Below are positions 1-12,984 of a stretch of DNA of 64,000 nucleotides, piece by piece (within the stretch, counting starts at the first letter, position 1; each line of letters opens with the position of its first letter). This DNA comes from Ashinkailepas kermadecensis (Eukaryota > Arthropoda > Thecostraca > Neolepadidae), in NCBI GenBank assembly GCA_034440615.1, contig JAOTOM010003151.1:62001-126000 (forward strand), written 5' to 3'. A model generated the notes under the pieces. It was given only the letters and a program-made list of their open reading frames with translations, searched no databases and was not told the origin of the DNA. A program made the translations under genes and the position numbers.

Positions 1-47
1 TCTTCATCGCATTTGTGGTGGTTCCTGGCAAGCGTCGTAAACCGACG

Positions 48-151
48 ATGACCGACGCCGGGAATGAGGAAGACTTCTTCTGCCGGCCGTATGGAAGTCT
101 GGCGGCCGGAGATAACGTTGATGCGTGCTTGAAGACTTTCGACAGAGACAG
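48..151 (+). CDS. Naam: Naam exon 1 (N-terminus, start of EF-hand 1)
   Basis: Encodes residues 1-34 plus two bases of codon 35, ending ...LKTFDRD before the donor AG|GTAGGG. It supplies the first half of EF-hand loop 1 (D32, D34), which exon 2 completes exactly. The frame is open upstream to base 3, so the true start could lie further 5'. Confidence 0.82.
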
Positions 152-3100
152 GTAGGGGTATGCGTGGAAGTCCCAATCTCCCTGCAGGAGCCGTCCAGTT
201 TTCAATTGAGCTTTCCAATAATTGCATATCGTGATATTGGGCACCATGGGCCATATTCAATGAGATGCCTAATTAGGCACATTACGAGATCCTCCCAGTC
301 GGAGCCATGCCCTTGAATGTCCTTACCGGCCTGATAAGTGCGTAATCCTGCGATCGAAATTAAGGTGTTAAAAAAATATTTCACCTCGACGACAATTTTT
401 TGTAGGGATATAGGGACTGTTTTGTAGGGACATATCTGCTTATCGTAGCAGGAATTTGTAATCGTACGAGAAGTTGTAATTCAGAAGAGGTGTCAAGGGT
501 ATATTTTTGTGTATGCAAGCATGTTGAAAAAAAACATTTTCGATTAGTCTGAGAGACGCTCGATCCGACACACCTATTATGATGTATTGGCTGGTAACTG
601 TATTTCAACCCCCAGGGGCGCCGGCACATGTACATATACATATACATATACATATACATTAGGGTGTGGTGAAAACAGCCAAAGTAAAAATTTTGGGAGG
701 CCTGAAGTTTTTTTCCATGTTTTTGACCTTTGCGAACTCAGCCATGGTGTTTTTTCCCAAAAATGAGTAAGTTTAGATTGGTGCTTTTTAATTTGAAAAT
801 TTGATGTTTTTGGTCATCTGCAATGACGCCTCCACAGCGGGATCGTGGGTCGACTATCCACCACCGCTTCACTTCTAATTGAGCTAGACCCACCAAACAA
901 AAACGAGCGTGTTTCTCGTCTTGTAAGAAATTCAGGGATGCCATATTTCAAGGTCTCAGGTCAACCGGTGACGTCACAGATCAGGTCAATTGCTTAAAAA
1001 AGGGGAAAATGGTGACCTATGCGGGTTTAGAGTAGCATAGCAAAACACCTTATCGTGATAAGTGGCATAAAACAAGACACAAAGAAAGCTAGGAGCTTCC
1101 CGACTCGCATCGGTGTATTCATCGCAACTATTGATGAATGACCCAGGTCAGGTCAGGTCATGTTCTGAGACTGGTCGGAGAGATGGGTCTAGAGTCTACC
1201 GGCACCAAGCAATAAACACCCGACCAAGATTCAGATGTCCCAACAGGCGGCTATCACGAGTTCAACGAAAACCAGACCACACAGCTCTCATCTAGAGGAA
1301 GTTGAAGAGCGCCATGTAGTCGGCCTTGGTGTTCGGGTTGCCGAGCTTACGCGCGGCCTCCGCGCAGCGGATCCACCCTCCCTCCTCTCCTGTCCCACTA
1401 CCATGAGGCATGACTCGGACACTTTCCTCACTGCGCGCTCTGTATCTGTGTGTGACAGTGCCAGCTGGGGGGGGGACAGACAGCGGCGTGTCCCGGCAGG
1501 CCTCCACCTGCTCGGTGCTGAGGGTGGCCGTGAGGAGCGGCTCCGACAGGGGCACAGCGTCCCAGTCGATCAGGTCTGCCAGCGACTGCGCGGCGAAGTT
1601 CAGTGGCGGTGCGCTGAACTTGCGAGGCAGCGAGCCGCCCGCACTCACCCCCTCCCGGATGTCCTGACAGATGATGCCGACAGCGCGGGCCCGCTTCTCC
1701 TTCTCCTCAGAAGCCAGCATGCTGAGCAGCAGCAGCTCGGGGTGAGCGAAGAAGCTGCCGATGTATGGCCGCACGATCGTCTGGACGCCAGAGGGGCTGT
1801 ACTGCTCCACTAGCTGGACCTGTAGGAACACCGTTTGTGCCAGCACAGCACGGACTACAATCGAGAAAACAGGCTTTGTGTCGTTTATATCTGATTCAGT
1901 GATAACATTTTCACCGATTTATGCTACGTTGACTGGTACTTAGGTTCCGTCCCAAACCTTACGCATGTGCAAGAAAGGTTCATCTCCCGCTCTATCATGC
2001 TCAACACACATATGCATGCAGTTCCTGTAAGTGTACAATGTACACTTGAACATGATAGAGCGGGAGATGAACCTTTTTGCACATGCGTAAGGTTTGGGAC
2101 GGAACCTAAGTACCAGTCAACGTAGCATAAATCGGTGAAAATGTTATCACTGAATCAGATATAAACGACACAAAGCCTGTTTTCTCGATTGTAGTCCGTG
2201 CTGTGCTGGCACAAACGGTGTTCCTACAGGTCCAGCTAGTGGAGCAGTACAGCCCCTCTGCCGTCCAGACGATCGTGCGGCCATACATCGGCAGCTTCTT
2301 CGCTCACCCCGAGCTGCTGCTGCTCAGCATGCTGGCTTCTGAGGACAAGGAGAAACGGGCCCGCGCTGTCGGCATCATCTGTCAGGACATCCGGGAGGGG
2401 GTGAGTGCGGGCAGCTCGCTGCCTCGCAAGTTCAGCGCACCGTCACTGAACTTCGCCGCGCAGTCGCTGGCAGACCTGATCGACTGGGACGCTGTGCCCC
2501 TGTCGGAGCCGCTCCTCACGGCCACCCTCAGCACCGAGCAGGTGGAGGCCTGCCGGGACACGCCGCTGTCTGTCCCCCCCCCAGCTGGCACTGTCACACA
2601 CAGAGTACAGAGCGCGCAGTGAGGAAAGTGTCCGAGTCATGCCTCATGGTAGTGGGACAGGAGAGGAGGGAGGGGTGGATCCGCTGCGCGGAGGCCGCGC
2701 GTAAGCTCGGCAACCCGAACACCAAGGCCGACTACATGGCGCTCTTCAACTTCCTCTAGATGAGAGCTGTGTGGTCTGGTTTTCGTTGAACTCGTGATAG
2801 CCGCCTGTTGGGACATCTGAATCTTGGTCGGGTGTTTATTGCTTGGTGCCGGTAGACTCTAGACTCATCTCTCCGACCAGTCTCAGAACATGACCTGACC
2901 TGACCTGGGTCATTCATCAATAGTTGCGATGAATACACCGATGCGAGTCGGGAAGCTCCTAGCTTTCTTTGTGTCTTGTTTTATGCCACTTATCACGATA
3001 AGGTGTTTTGCTATGCTACTCTAAACCCGCATAGGTCACCATTTTCCCATTTTTTTAAAGCAATTGACCTGATCTGTGACGTCACCGGTTGACCTGAGAC

Positions 3101-3525
3101 CTTGAAATAAGGCATCCCTGAATTTCTCACAAGACGAGCAACACGCTCGTTTTTGTTTGGTGGGTCTAACTCAATTAGAAGTGAAGCGGTGGTGGATAGT
3201 CGACCCACGATCCCGCTGTGGAGGCGTCATTGCAGATGACCAAAAACATCAAATTTTCAAATTAAAAAGCACCAATCTAAACTTACTCATTTTTGGGAAA
3301 GAACACCATGGCTGAGTTCGCAAAGGTCAAAAACATGGAAAAAAACTTCAGGCCTCCCAAAATTTTTACTTTGGCTGTTTTCACCACACCCTAATATACA
3401 TATACATATACATATACACACACACACAAACACACATACACATACGCATACGCATACGCATACGCTTACGCATACACATACACATACGCATACACATACA
3501 TATACACATGCACATGCACATGCAC

Positions 3526-3562
<37 letters not shown>

Positions 3563-3604
3563 TATATATATATACATACATATATATATATATATAGATA
3601 TATA

Positions 3605-3690
<86 letters not shown>

Positions 3691-6600
3691 TCTAGCCCAA
3701 ACGCAAAATCTGCAAATCTAGCCCAATGCAGGGGTGGAGTTTTCTATACTGTTGGTGGGGCCTGAGCCCCACCATCTGTCTCGGCACCTCCAACTTATTG
3801 CTCTTTTAACATGGACTTTAATGGATAGGCCCCCCCAACGAAATTGGCAGCATCTATTGCCTCCATGCATTGGGCCCCAACGATAATGTCCAAGCTTCTC
3901 CACCCTTGCCCCCGTGTACATACGCCACAATATTATCTGAGCTACCCACCGACAGCCGACATCCGACGAACCCACGGTGACACATTTCAAACCTCAAGAA
4001 CTTTGTATTACCCCGTTTCAAGCCGTATGCGTTCATAATAATTCGACGTGACCTTCGACGTGACCTTCGACGTGACCTTTGATTTAAGTTGTAGCAGGTG
4101 TTGCCACACTTTGCTTCCTTGAGCGCATTTGTCGTTAATAAAAAATGTTCTGTGACCGTAATTGTTGGTGCCGTTCCAACCGGTACCGACTAAGGCTCAG
4201 CCAGCACGCCGCCGGTCAGGTAGTTATGTCGTCATGCCACGTGACCTGCATGTCCCGAGGTCATGCGACTGCATGGCCAGCGTCCGACTGATGGAGGGGT
4301 GGGGTGTGTGTGGGGATGGGTGTGCCCCACTGAACAGTTGCATGTGACATGCACTGAAAGGGAAGGCTGTGAGATAAAGATGACGGTGGATACGAAATGA
4401 GTCGCAAGTGCTAAGTCGACATTTCGGCACCGCATTTAAGTTTGAGATACGTAACACACTTAAGATACTCAACGCACTCAAGTTTGAGACACGATAATCG
4501 GCAGATGAGTCAGATTTCAGACATACTGTAGCATATTTCGGCTGAAGCGGATTGTTTTTCAATGTACATATGTCGACATCGGAAGCACTATTTCCACAGG
4601 CGAGTTCTTTTGCCAAATTCATCACCAATTTGAATGCACTGCACCGAATTGTCGAAAGAGGTTTTACTTCTGTCTGGCCTTGTTGTTCCTAAGCGAAAAT
4701 TGCACGCAATGTGATTTCAGGGGCTGCCAAGTGTGCGCAAGTGTGGTCAATCGATAAGTTTCCTGTCGCAGTATGGTGCCCGATCCTGTGCCTGCAGAAG
4801 GAGAGCCACTAGCATGCCTCCTGCCCTTGCTCATCCATCGCCTCAAATGGCGTCCTATACTGGTGAAAGATGATGAAATGGAGGCGGTGATTGTGCTGTG
4901 CGTATTATCTTTTGCAATTCCAATGAAGCTTCTACCTGAGAATACACTATTATCAATACATGGAAATATATCATATTTTAATCCAAATTGCGAGAAAGAA
5001 AATTGAGTAGTGTGAGCAAGATAAATTAGTTACATACTGAGTACCTGCAGTCATATTCTGAGAACACTTGCACTTATTTTTGCATAGCGTACGGATACCT
5101 TGCAAACTTTTGGACCATGTTTATTTGGTTGAATTTTATTAAACAGACTGTAAATTAACGTCTGGGAGAAGCCCACATATATCGCAATTTGTAGTCACTA
5201 AATTTGCATTCCGCAAGCATCAGTCTCCGGACATACTAGACCGACGTTATGCTGCTTTCTCCACGTTCAAGCACAGATCATTGGCAACTTGATCTGGTGT
5301 CGAATTAGGGTGACAGATATGAGCCTAGTGGCTTGGTGAATACTATTTTGAAAACTTTTTTGTAAGGAAAGTTAATAAACAAGTTTGGCAGACAAGTGGG
5401 CTTCTTGTGATTCCTGATTAATAACGTTGTATAACAACATCCAGATCCCGACAATAATATTTATTCGCCATGGTACGAGACGCAGTTAATAAGACTGCTC
5501 CTGGAAAAGTCGATCGGTAGTCCCTCCCGGTGCCGATGCCATTTTCCGTCATATTGACAGGCAGAGATGTTCAGATCGAGTATTACAGGGTTGGTATTCT
5601 GAACCATATCTATGCTCAGTGGCGCGGCCGATTCTGTTCCCAGGTACGGGTCTCTCCCTCCTCTGACCATTCCACTGTCAACCGGCGCGGCCGATCATTG
5701 TGCTCAGGTACGGGTCTCACCCCACCCCCACCCCTCCCCTACCTTGTCCATTCCACGGTCAACCGGCGCGACCGATCATTGTGCTCAGGTACGGGTCTCA
5801 CCCCACCCCCCACCCCTCCCCTACCTTGTCCATTCCACTGACAACCGGCGCGGCCGATCATTGTGCTCAGGTACGGGTCTCACCCCACCCCCACCCCTCC
5901 CCTACCTTGTCCATTCCACTGACAACCGGCGCGGCCGATCATTGTGCTCAGGTACGGGTCTCACCCCACCCCCACCCTCCCTACCTTGTCCATTCCACGG
6001 TCAACCGGCGCGGCCGATCATTGTGCTCAGGTACGGGTCTCACCCCACCCCACCCTCCCTACCTTGTCCATTCCACTGACAACCGGCGCGGCCGATCATT
6101 GTGCTCAGGTACGGGTCTCACCCCACCCCACCCCTCCCTACCTTGTCCATTCCACGGTCAACCGGCGCGACCGATCATTGTGCTCAGGTACGGGTCTCAC
6201 CCCACCCCACCCCTCCCCTACCTTGTCCATTCCACGGTCAACCGGCGCGACCGATCATTGTGCTCAGGTACGGGTCTCACCCCACCCCCCACCCCTCCCT
6301 ACCTTGTCCATTCCACTGCAACCGGCGCGGCCGATCATTGTGCTCAGGTACGGGTCTCACCCCACCCCCACCCCTCCCTACCTTGTCCATTCCACTGACA
6401 ACCGGCGCGGCCGATCATTGTGCTCAGGTACGGGTCTCACCCCACCCCCACCCTCCCCTACCTTGTCCATTCCACGGTCAACCGGCGCGGCCGATCATTG
6501 TGCTCAGGTACGGGTCTCACCCCACCCCCACCCCTCCCCTACCTTGTCCATTCCACTGACAACCGGCGCGGCCGATCATTGTGCTCAGGTACGGGTCTCA

Positions 6601-9600
6601 CCCCACCCCCACCCCTCCCCTACCTTGTCCATTCCACGGTCAACCGGCGCGACCGATCATTGTGCTCAGGTACGGGTCTCACCCCACCCCCACCCCTCCC
6701 CTACCTTGTCCATTCCACTGACAACCGGCGCGGCCGATCATTGTGCTCAGGTACGGGTCTCACCCCACCCCCCACCCCTCCCCTACCTTGTCCATTCCAC
6801 GGTCAACCGGCGCGACCGATCATTGTGCTCAGGTACGGGTCTCACCCCACCCCCACCCCTCCCCTACCTTGTCCATTCCACTGACAACCGGCGCGGCCGA
6901 TCATTGTGCTCAGGTACGGGTCTCACCCCACCCCCCACCCTCCCCTACCTTGTCCATTCCACGGTCAACCGGCGCGACCGATCATTGTGCTCAGGTACGG
7001 GTCTCACCCCACCCCCACCCCTCCCTACCTTGTCCATTCCACTGACAACCGGCGCGGCCGATCATTGTGCTCAGGTACGGGTCTCACCCCACCCCCACCC
7101 CTCCCTACCTTGTCCATTCCACTGACAACCGGCGCGGCCGATCATTGTGCTCAGGTACGGGTCTCACCCCACCCCCACCCCTCCCCTACCTTGTCCATTC
7201 CACGGTCAACCGGCGCGGCCGATCATTGTGCTCAGGTACGGGTCTCACCCCACCCCCACCCCTCCCTACCTTGTCCATTCCACTGACAACCGGCGCGGCC
7301 GATCATTGTGCTCAGGTACGGGTCTCACCCCACCCACCCCTCCCTACCTTGTCATTCCACGGTCAACCGGCGCGACCGATCATTGTGCTCAGGTACGGGT
7401 CTCACCCCACCCCCACCCCTCCCTACCTTGTCCATTCCACGGTCAACCGGCGCGACCGATCATTGTGCTCAGGTACGGGTCTCACCCCACCCCCACCCCT
7501 CCCTACCTTGTCCATTCCACTGACAACCGGCGCGGCCGATCATTGTGCTCAGGTACGGGTCTCACCCCACCCCACCCCTCCCTACCTTGTCCATTCCACT
7601 GACAACCGGCGCGGCCGATCATTGTGCTCAGGTACGGGTCTCACCCCACCCCCACCCCTCCCTACCTTGTCCATTCCACGGTCAACCGGCGCGGCCGATC
7701 ATTGTGCTCAGGTACGGGTTCACCCCACCCCACCCCTCCCTACCTTGTCCATTCCACTGACAACCGGCGCGGCCGATCATTGTGCTCAGGTACGGGTCTC
7801 ACCCCACCCCCACCCTCCCTACCTTGTCCATTCCACGGTCAACCGGCGCGACCGATCATTGTGCTCAGGTACGGGTCTCACCCCACCCCCACCCCTCCCT
7901 ACCTTGTCCATTCCACGGTCAACCGGCGCGGCCGATCATTGTGCTCAGGTACGGGTCTCACCCCACCCCCACCCTCCCTACCTTGTCCATTCCACTGACA
8001 ACCGGCGCGGCCGATCATTGTGCTCAGGTACGGGTCTCACCCCACCCCACCCCTCCCTACCTTGTCCATTCCACTGACAACCGGCGCGGCCGATCATTGT
8101 GCTCAGGTACGGGTCTCACCCCACCCCCCACCCCTCCCCTACCTTGTCCATTCCACTGACAACCGGCGCGGCCGATCATTGTGCTCAGGTACGGGTCTCA
8201 CCCCACCCCCACCCCTCCCTACCTTGTCCATTCCACTGACAACCGGCGCGGCCGATCATTGTGCTCAGGTACGGGTCTCACCCCACCCCCACCCCTCCCC
8301 TACCTTGTCCATTCCACTGACAACCGGCGCGGCCGATCCTGTGCCCAGGCGTGGGTGGGTCTCGCCCTCCGACCATTTCACTGCCAAGAGGTACTTCGAT
8401 TGAATATAGGTACATATCATTGCGGACACCTTGTCCATGCTATTCACAGGTTGTGGATAAATAAATGCATCGAGAATCAATCGATTAAAAAAAGGTGAGG
8501 CACATAATCACATAGTAATCTGAGTGAGGAATATGATCAATTCCTTATGAGTCCGTCTAAATGTAGAGCTTATGTGCCCAACACCCAGAACAAAGAGCCA
8601 TTTGGAGTGACATTTCATCAAGGAAATTGACACAGGCGGTGTAATGTGTGCAATACATGCATGGTGCATGAGGATCATGCGATACATAGTACACGGAACG
8701 CCGGATGGTGCATGTTGCTGTCTGTCCTTCACATATTCAATTCAACTAGAAGCAAACATTCGGTGCACGACGATGTGCTATCTTGACGTACCGACAAGTG
8801 ACCCACCGACAGGAGACCCACCGGCAGGTGATCTACCGACAGGTGGCCCACCGACAGGTGGCCCACCGACAGGTGACCCACCGACAAGTGACCCACCGAC
8901 AGGTGACCCACCGACAGGTGATCCACCGACAGGTGATCCACCGACAGGTGACCCACCGAAAGGTGACCCACCGACAGGTGATCCACCGACAGGTGACACA
9001 CCGACAGGTGACACACCGACAAGTGACCCACCGACAGGTGGCCCACCGACAGGTGGCCCACCGACAGGTGGCCCACCGACAGGTGACCCACCGACAGGTG
9101 ATCCACCGACAGGTGACACACCGACAAGTGACCCACCGACAGGTGGCCCACCGACAGGTGGCCCACCGACAGGTGGCCCACCGACAGGTGACCCACCGAC
9201 AGGTGACCCACCGACAGGTGACCCACCGACAGGTGACACACCGACAGGTGACCCACCGACAGGTGACCCACCGACAGGTGGCACCGACAGGTGACCCACC
9301 GACAGGTGACACACCGACAAGTGACCCACCGTGAGCGACAGGTGACCCACCGACAGGTGACCCACCGACAGGTGACCCACCGACAGGTGGCCTACCGACA
9401 GGTGACCCACCGACAGGTGACACACCGACAAGTGACCCACCGACAGGTGACACACCGACAGGTGACCCACCGACAGGTGACCCACCGACAGGTGACCCAC
9501 CGACAGGTGACCCACCGACAGGTGACACACCGACAAGTGACCCACCGACAGGTGACCCACCGACAGGTGACCCACCGACAGGTGACCCACCGACAGGTGA

Positions 9601-12600
9601 CCCACCGACAAGTGATCTACCGACAGGTGACCCATCGACAAGTGACACACCGACAAGTGACACACCGACAAGTGACCCATTGACAAGTAACCCATCGACA
9701 AGTAACCCATCGACAAGTAACCCATCGACACGTAACCCATCGACAAGTAACCCATCGACAAGTAACCCACCGACAAGTAACCCACCGACAAGTAACCCAC
9801 CGACAAGTAACCCACCGACAAGTAACCCACCGACAAGTAACCCACCGACAAGTAACCCACCGATAAGTAACCCACCGACAAGTAACCCATCGACAAATAA
9901 CCCATCGACAAGTAACCCATCGACAAGTAACCCATCGACAAGTAACCCATCGACAAGTAACCCATCGACAAGTAACCCATCGACAAGTAACCCATCGACA
10001 AGTAACCCACCGACAAGTAACCCACCGACAAGTAACCCACCGACAAGTAACCCACCGACAAGTAACCCACCGACAAGTAACCCACCGACAAGTAACCCAT
10101 CGACAAGTAACCCACCGACAAGTAACCCATCGACAAGTAACCCATCGACAAGTGACCCATCGACAAGTAACCCATCGACAAGTGACCCATTGACAAGTAA
10201 CCCACCGACAAGTGACTCATCGACAAGTAACCCACCGACAAATAACCCATCGACAAGTGACCCATCGACAAGTAACCCACCGACAAGTAACCCACCGACA
10301 GTGACGCATCGACAAGTAACCCACCGACAAGTAACCCACCGACAAGTAACCCACCGGCAAGTAACCCACCGACAAGTAACCCACCGACAAATAACCCATC
10401 GACAAGTAACCCATCGACAAGTAACCCACCGACAAGTAACCCACCGACAAGTGACGCATCGACAAGTGACCCATCGACAAGTAACCCATCGACAAGTAAC
10501 CCACCGACAAGTAACCCATCGACAAGTGACCCATCGACAAGTAACCCATCGACAAGTAACCCATCGACAAGTAACACATCGACAAGTGACCCATCGACAA
10601 GTAACCCATCGACAAGTAACCCATCGACAAGTAACGCACCGACAAGTGACCCATCGACAAGTAACCCATCGACAAGTAACCCATCGACAAGTGACCCATC
10701 GACAAGTAACCCATCGACAAGTGACCCATCGACAAGTAACCCATCGACAAGTAACCCATCGACAAGTAACACACCGACAAGTGACCCATCGACAAGTAAC
10801 CCATCGACAAGTAACCCATCGACAAGTAACACACCGACAAGTGACCCATCGACAAGTAACCCATCGACAAGTAACCCATCGACAAGTGACCCATCGACAA
10901 GTAACCCATCGACAAGTAACCCATCGACAAGTAACACACCGACAAGTGACCCATCGACAAGTAACCCATCGACAAGTAACCCATCGACAAGTGACCCATC
11001 GACAAGTAACACACCGACAAGTGACGCAAGTGATGCGCTTTCGTGGCGCACCGACACGTGTGTTTTGTGAGTCCTGAGGCTCATACCTCTCTGGATGTAT
11101 GATGTGCTGCCTTGCTTGGGATAATTTCAGTGCATTTAACATTTCACGTTCAGCCTACTATTCTACTTACCGCATTCTACTCCCCAGTCCACAACTTTCT
11201 ATTTGTCCTATAGTAACAATAGCTTGAATGGGCTTCGTTACGGAGTTAAACGATGTGTGCTTGTGTGTGCTTGCGTGCGCGCGTTTAGCGTGCGTATGTA
11301 TGCGCGAGTATGGCGTACGAATGTGTGATTGTGTGTGCCGCATGTGTGTGTGTGTGTGTGTTTATGTGTACGTTCGTTCACTCCGGTGAAAGCTGAACGT
11401 GTCCGGTGAAAGCTGAACGTGTCCGGTGAAACTGAACGTCAAAAGCTGAACGTGCTTGCCGCAGGGACGACCAGCTGGGCGTCGATGAGTTCGGAGCACT
11501 CTGCAGAGCTCTCTTCCGGGACGAGACCGGCAAACCGTACCCGTTAGAGGCAAAGAAGCTCGCTCAGATGTTTTGCGTCTTCGATAAAAATGAGGTGGGT
11601 GGAAAAGTTGACTGGCCTACTGAGTGCACTCTCCTGCCTTCTTCTCACGCACGCCATATTTGTGATAGGAAAGGGTGATGCTAGATAAATGGATGGTATT
11701 GGTTTTGAAGTTGCAGAGATGGAATGATAGATGGAGAGGTAGAGATAGGAAATGGCAATAGGGAAGACGATGATGTGAGCATGTCTTGACCAGGTGGGGT
11801 GGCAAAAGGGCCAGGCTTCGAGAACAGGCCTTAGCATCAGGCCATGTTTGACAAGAATTAGCAACGATGTTCCCGTTGTTATGTTTTCAGTCACCTTGCG
11901 TTTGCCCCTTGTGATTCGCCTTTAGCTCTCCCGTGACTCTTTTAGCTCTCTTCAGAGGGGACGAGTGGTCTAGGGGTAAGATGCTCGTCTCACAATCGAA
12001 AGGTTGTGTTTTCGAGTCTCACCTGTCGCTACTCTTCGCCTGCGACCAATCGGCGTGAGAGATTGGCGACGCTACATGACTCAACGGTCGACGTGTCGTA
12101 AAACCAATAACCGGGCTCTCTTGAGAATACCCATCTTCGGGTTGTTACAGAGATATCGGCCGAATGAAAAGACGCAGAGGCACAAATAATTCAGTACCTT
12201 CTTATGTATCGGCTTTTACGATATATGTGACGAATACCTAAGATGTTATAAGACGAAAAATTATACTCCCTCTAAATTTTGATTAAGATCAATGTTACAG
12301 ACTTGATGTTAGGAGGACAAATTATGGTGATTTTCAATGCAGAAGCGACAGAGGGCACATCACACGCATGCTGGTTTCAAATATGTCGAAGTTCAGTGAC
12401 ATTAGGTCGGGTGAAATAGTATGTACAATCTGCACAATGCCAGCTTATAAAGAATGTTGCTGTTCCTCGTGAGGTCGTACCTGAATTCGGTTTAGAGCCG
12501 CCAACGTCGTGCAACATGACATTGAGTGACCAACCAATGACCTCAGATAACCTGACCGTGTGTGACCTGATCGTATTTGATCCTATTCGACCTTTCGATA

Positions 12601-12911
12601 GAATTACCCCCCAAACGGTGTGCACCTAAGCGAAGGCTGAAGTGATCGTTTTATTAATTAACATATGGAAATATTGATCAATATGTATGTAACGGGGTCA
12701 GTCTGGATCGTTTGCAAACATAATTCAGGATCATATCAGCTATTCTTGTGAACACATTTGTATATTTATCCAGTGATGTACAGGGAAATTCAATACTGAG
12801 CTCACTTGACCTGACCATACGGCGTGACCTGACCTGAACTTAGGGGTTTCAGATATCGCACAGATGTAAGCATTTGTCTTACATAGTTCTGTTGAAATCA
12901 CTTCCGCCATG

Positions 12912-12984
<73 letters not shown>

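Larger units (their letters stand above)
659..3394. mobile_element. Long inverted repeat (fold-back element)
   Basis: Two arms of about 1.34 kb (659-1999 and 2051-3394) are near-identical reverse complements around a 51-base spacer. The ends read TTAGGGTGTGGTGAAAAC and its complement ending in CACCCTAA. The element sits inside a TACATA microsatellite that continues in the same direction on both sides. This suggests insertion with a TA target duplication. The arms differ at only a few bases and small indels, so the duplication is recent or has been homogenised. Each arm carries the same broken gene fragment pointing outward. No transposase domain that I can name is present, so the element would be non-autonomous. 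Confidence 0.8.

Noticed and set aside
5618..8395. CRISPR array
   Set aside because: Units are contiguous without unique spacers and the context is a eukaryotic intron.
8778..11142. Reading frames of about 770 codons on both strands
   Set aside because: They are translations of the 15-bp array; the length is a multiple of three and no stop arises. No non-repeat protein domain is present.
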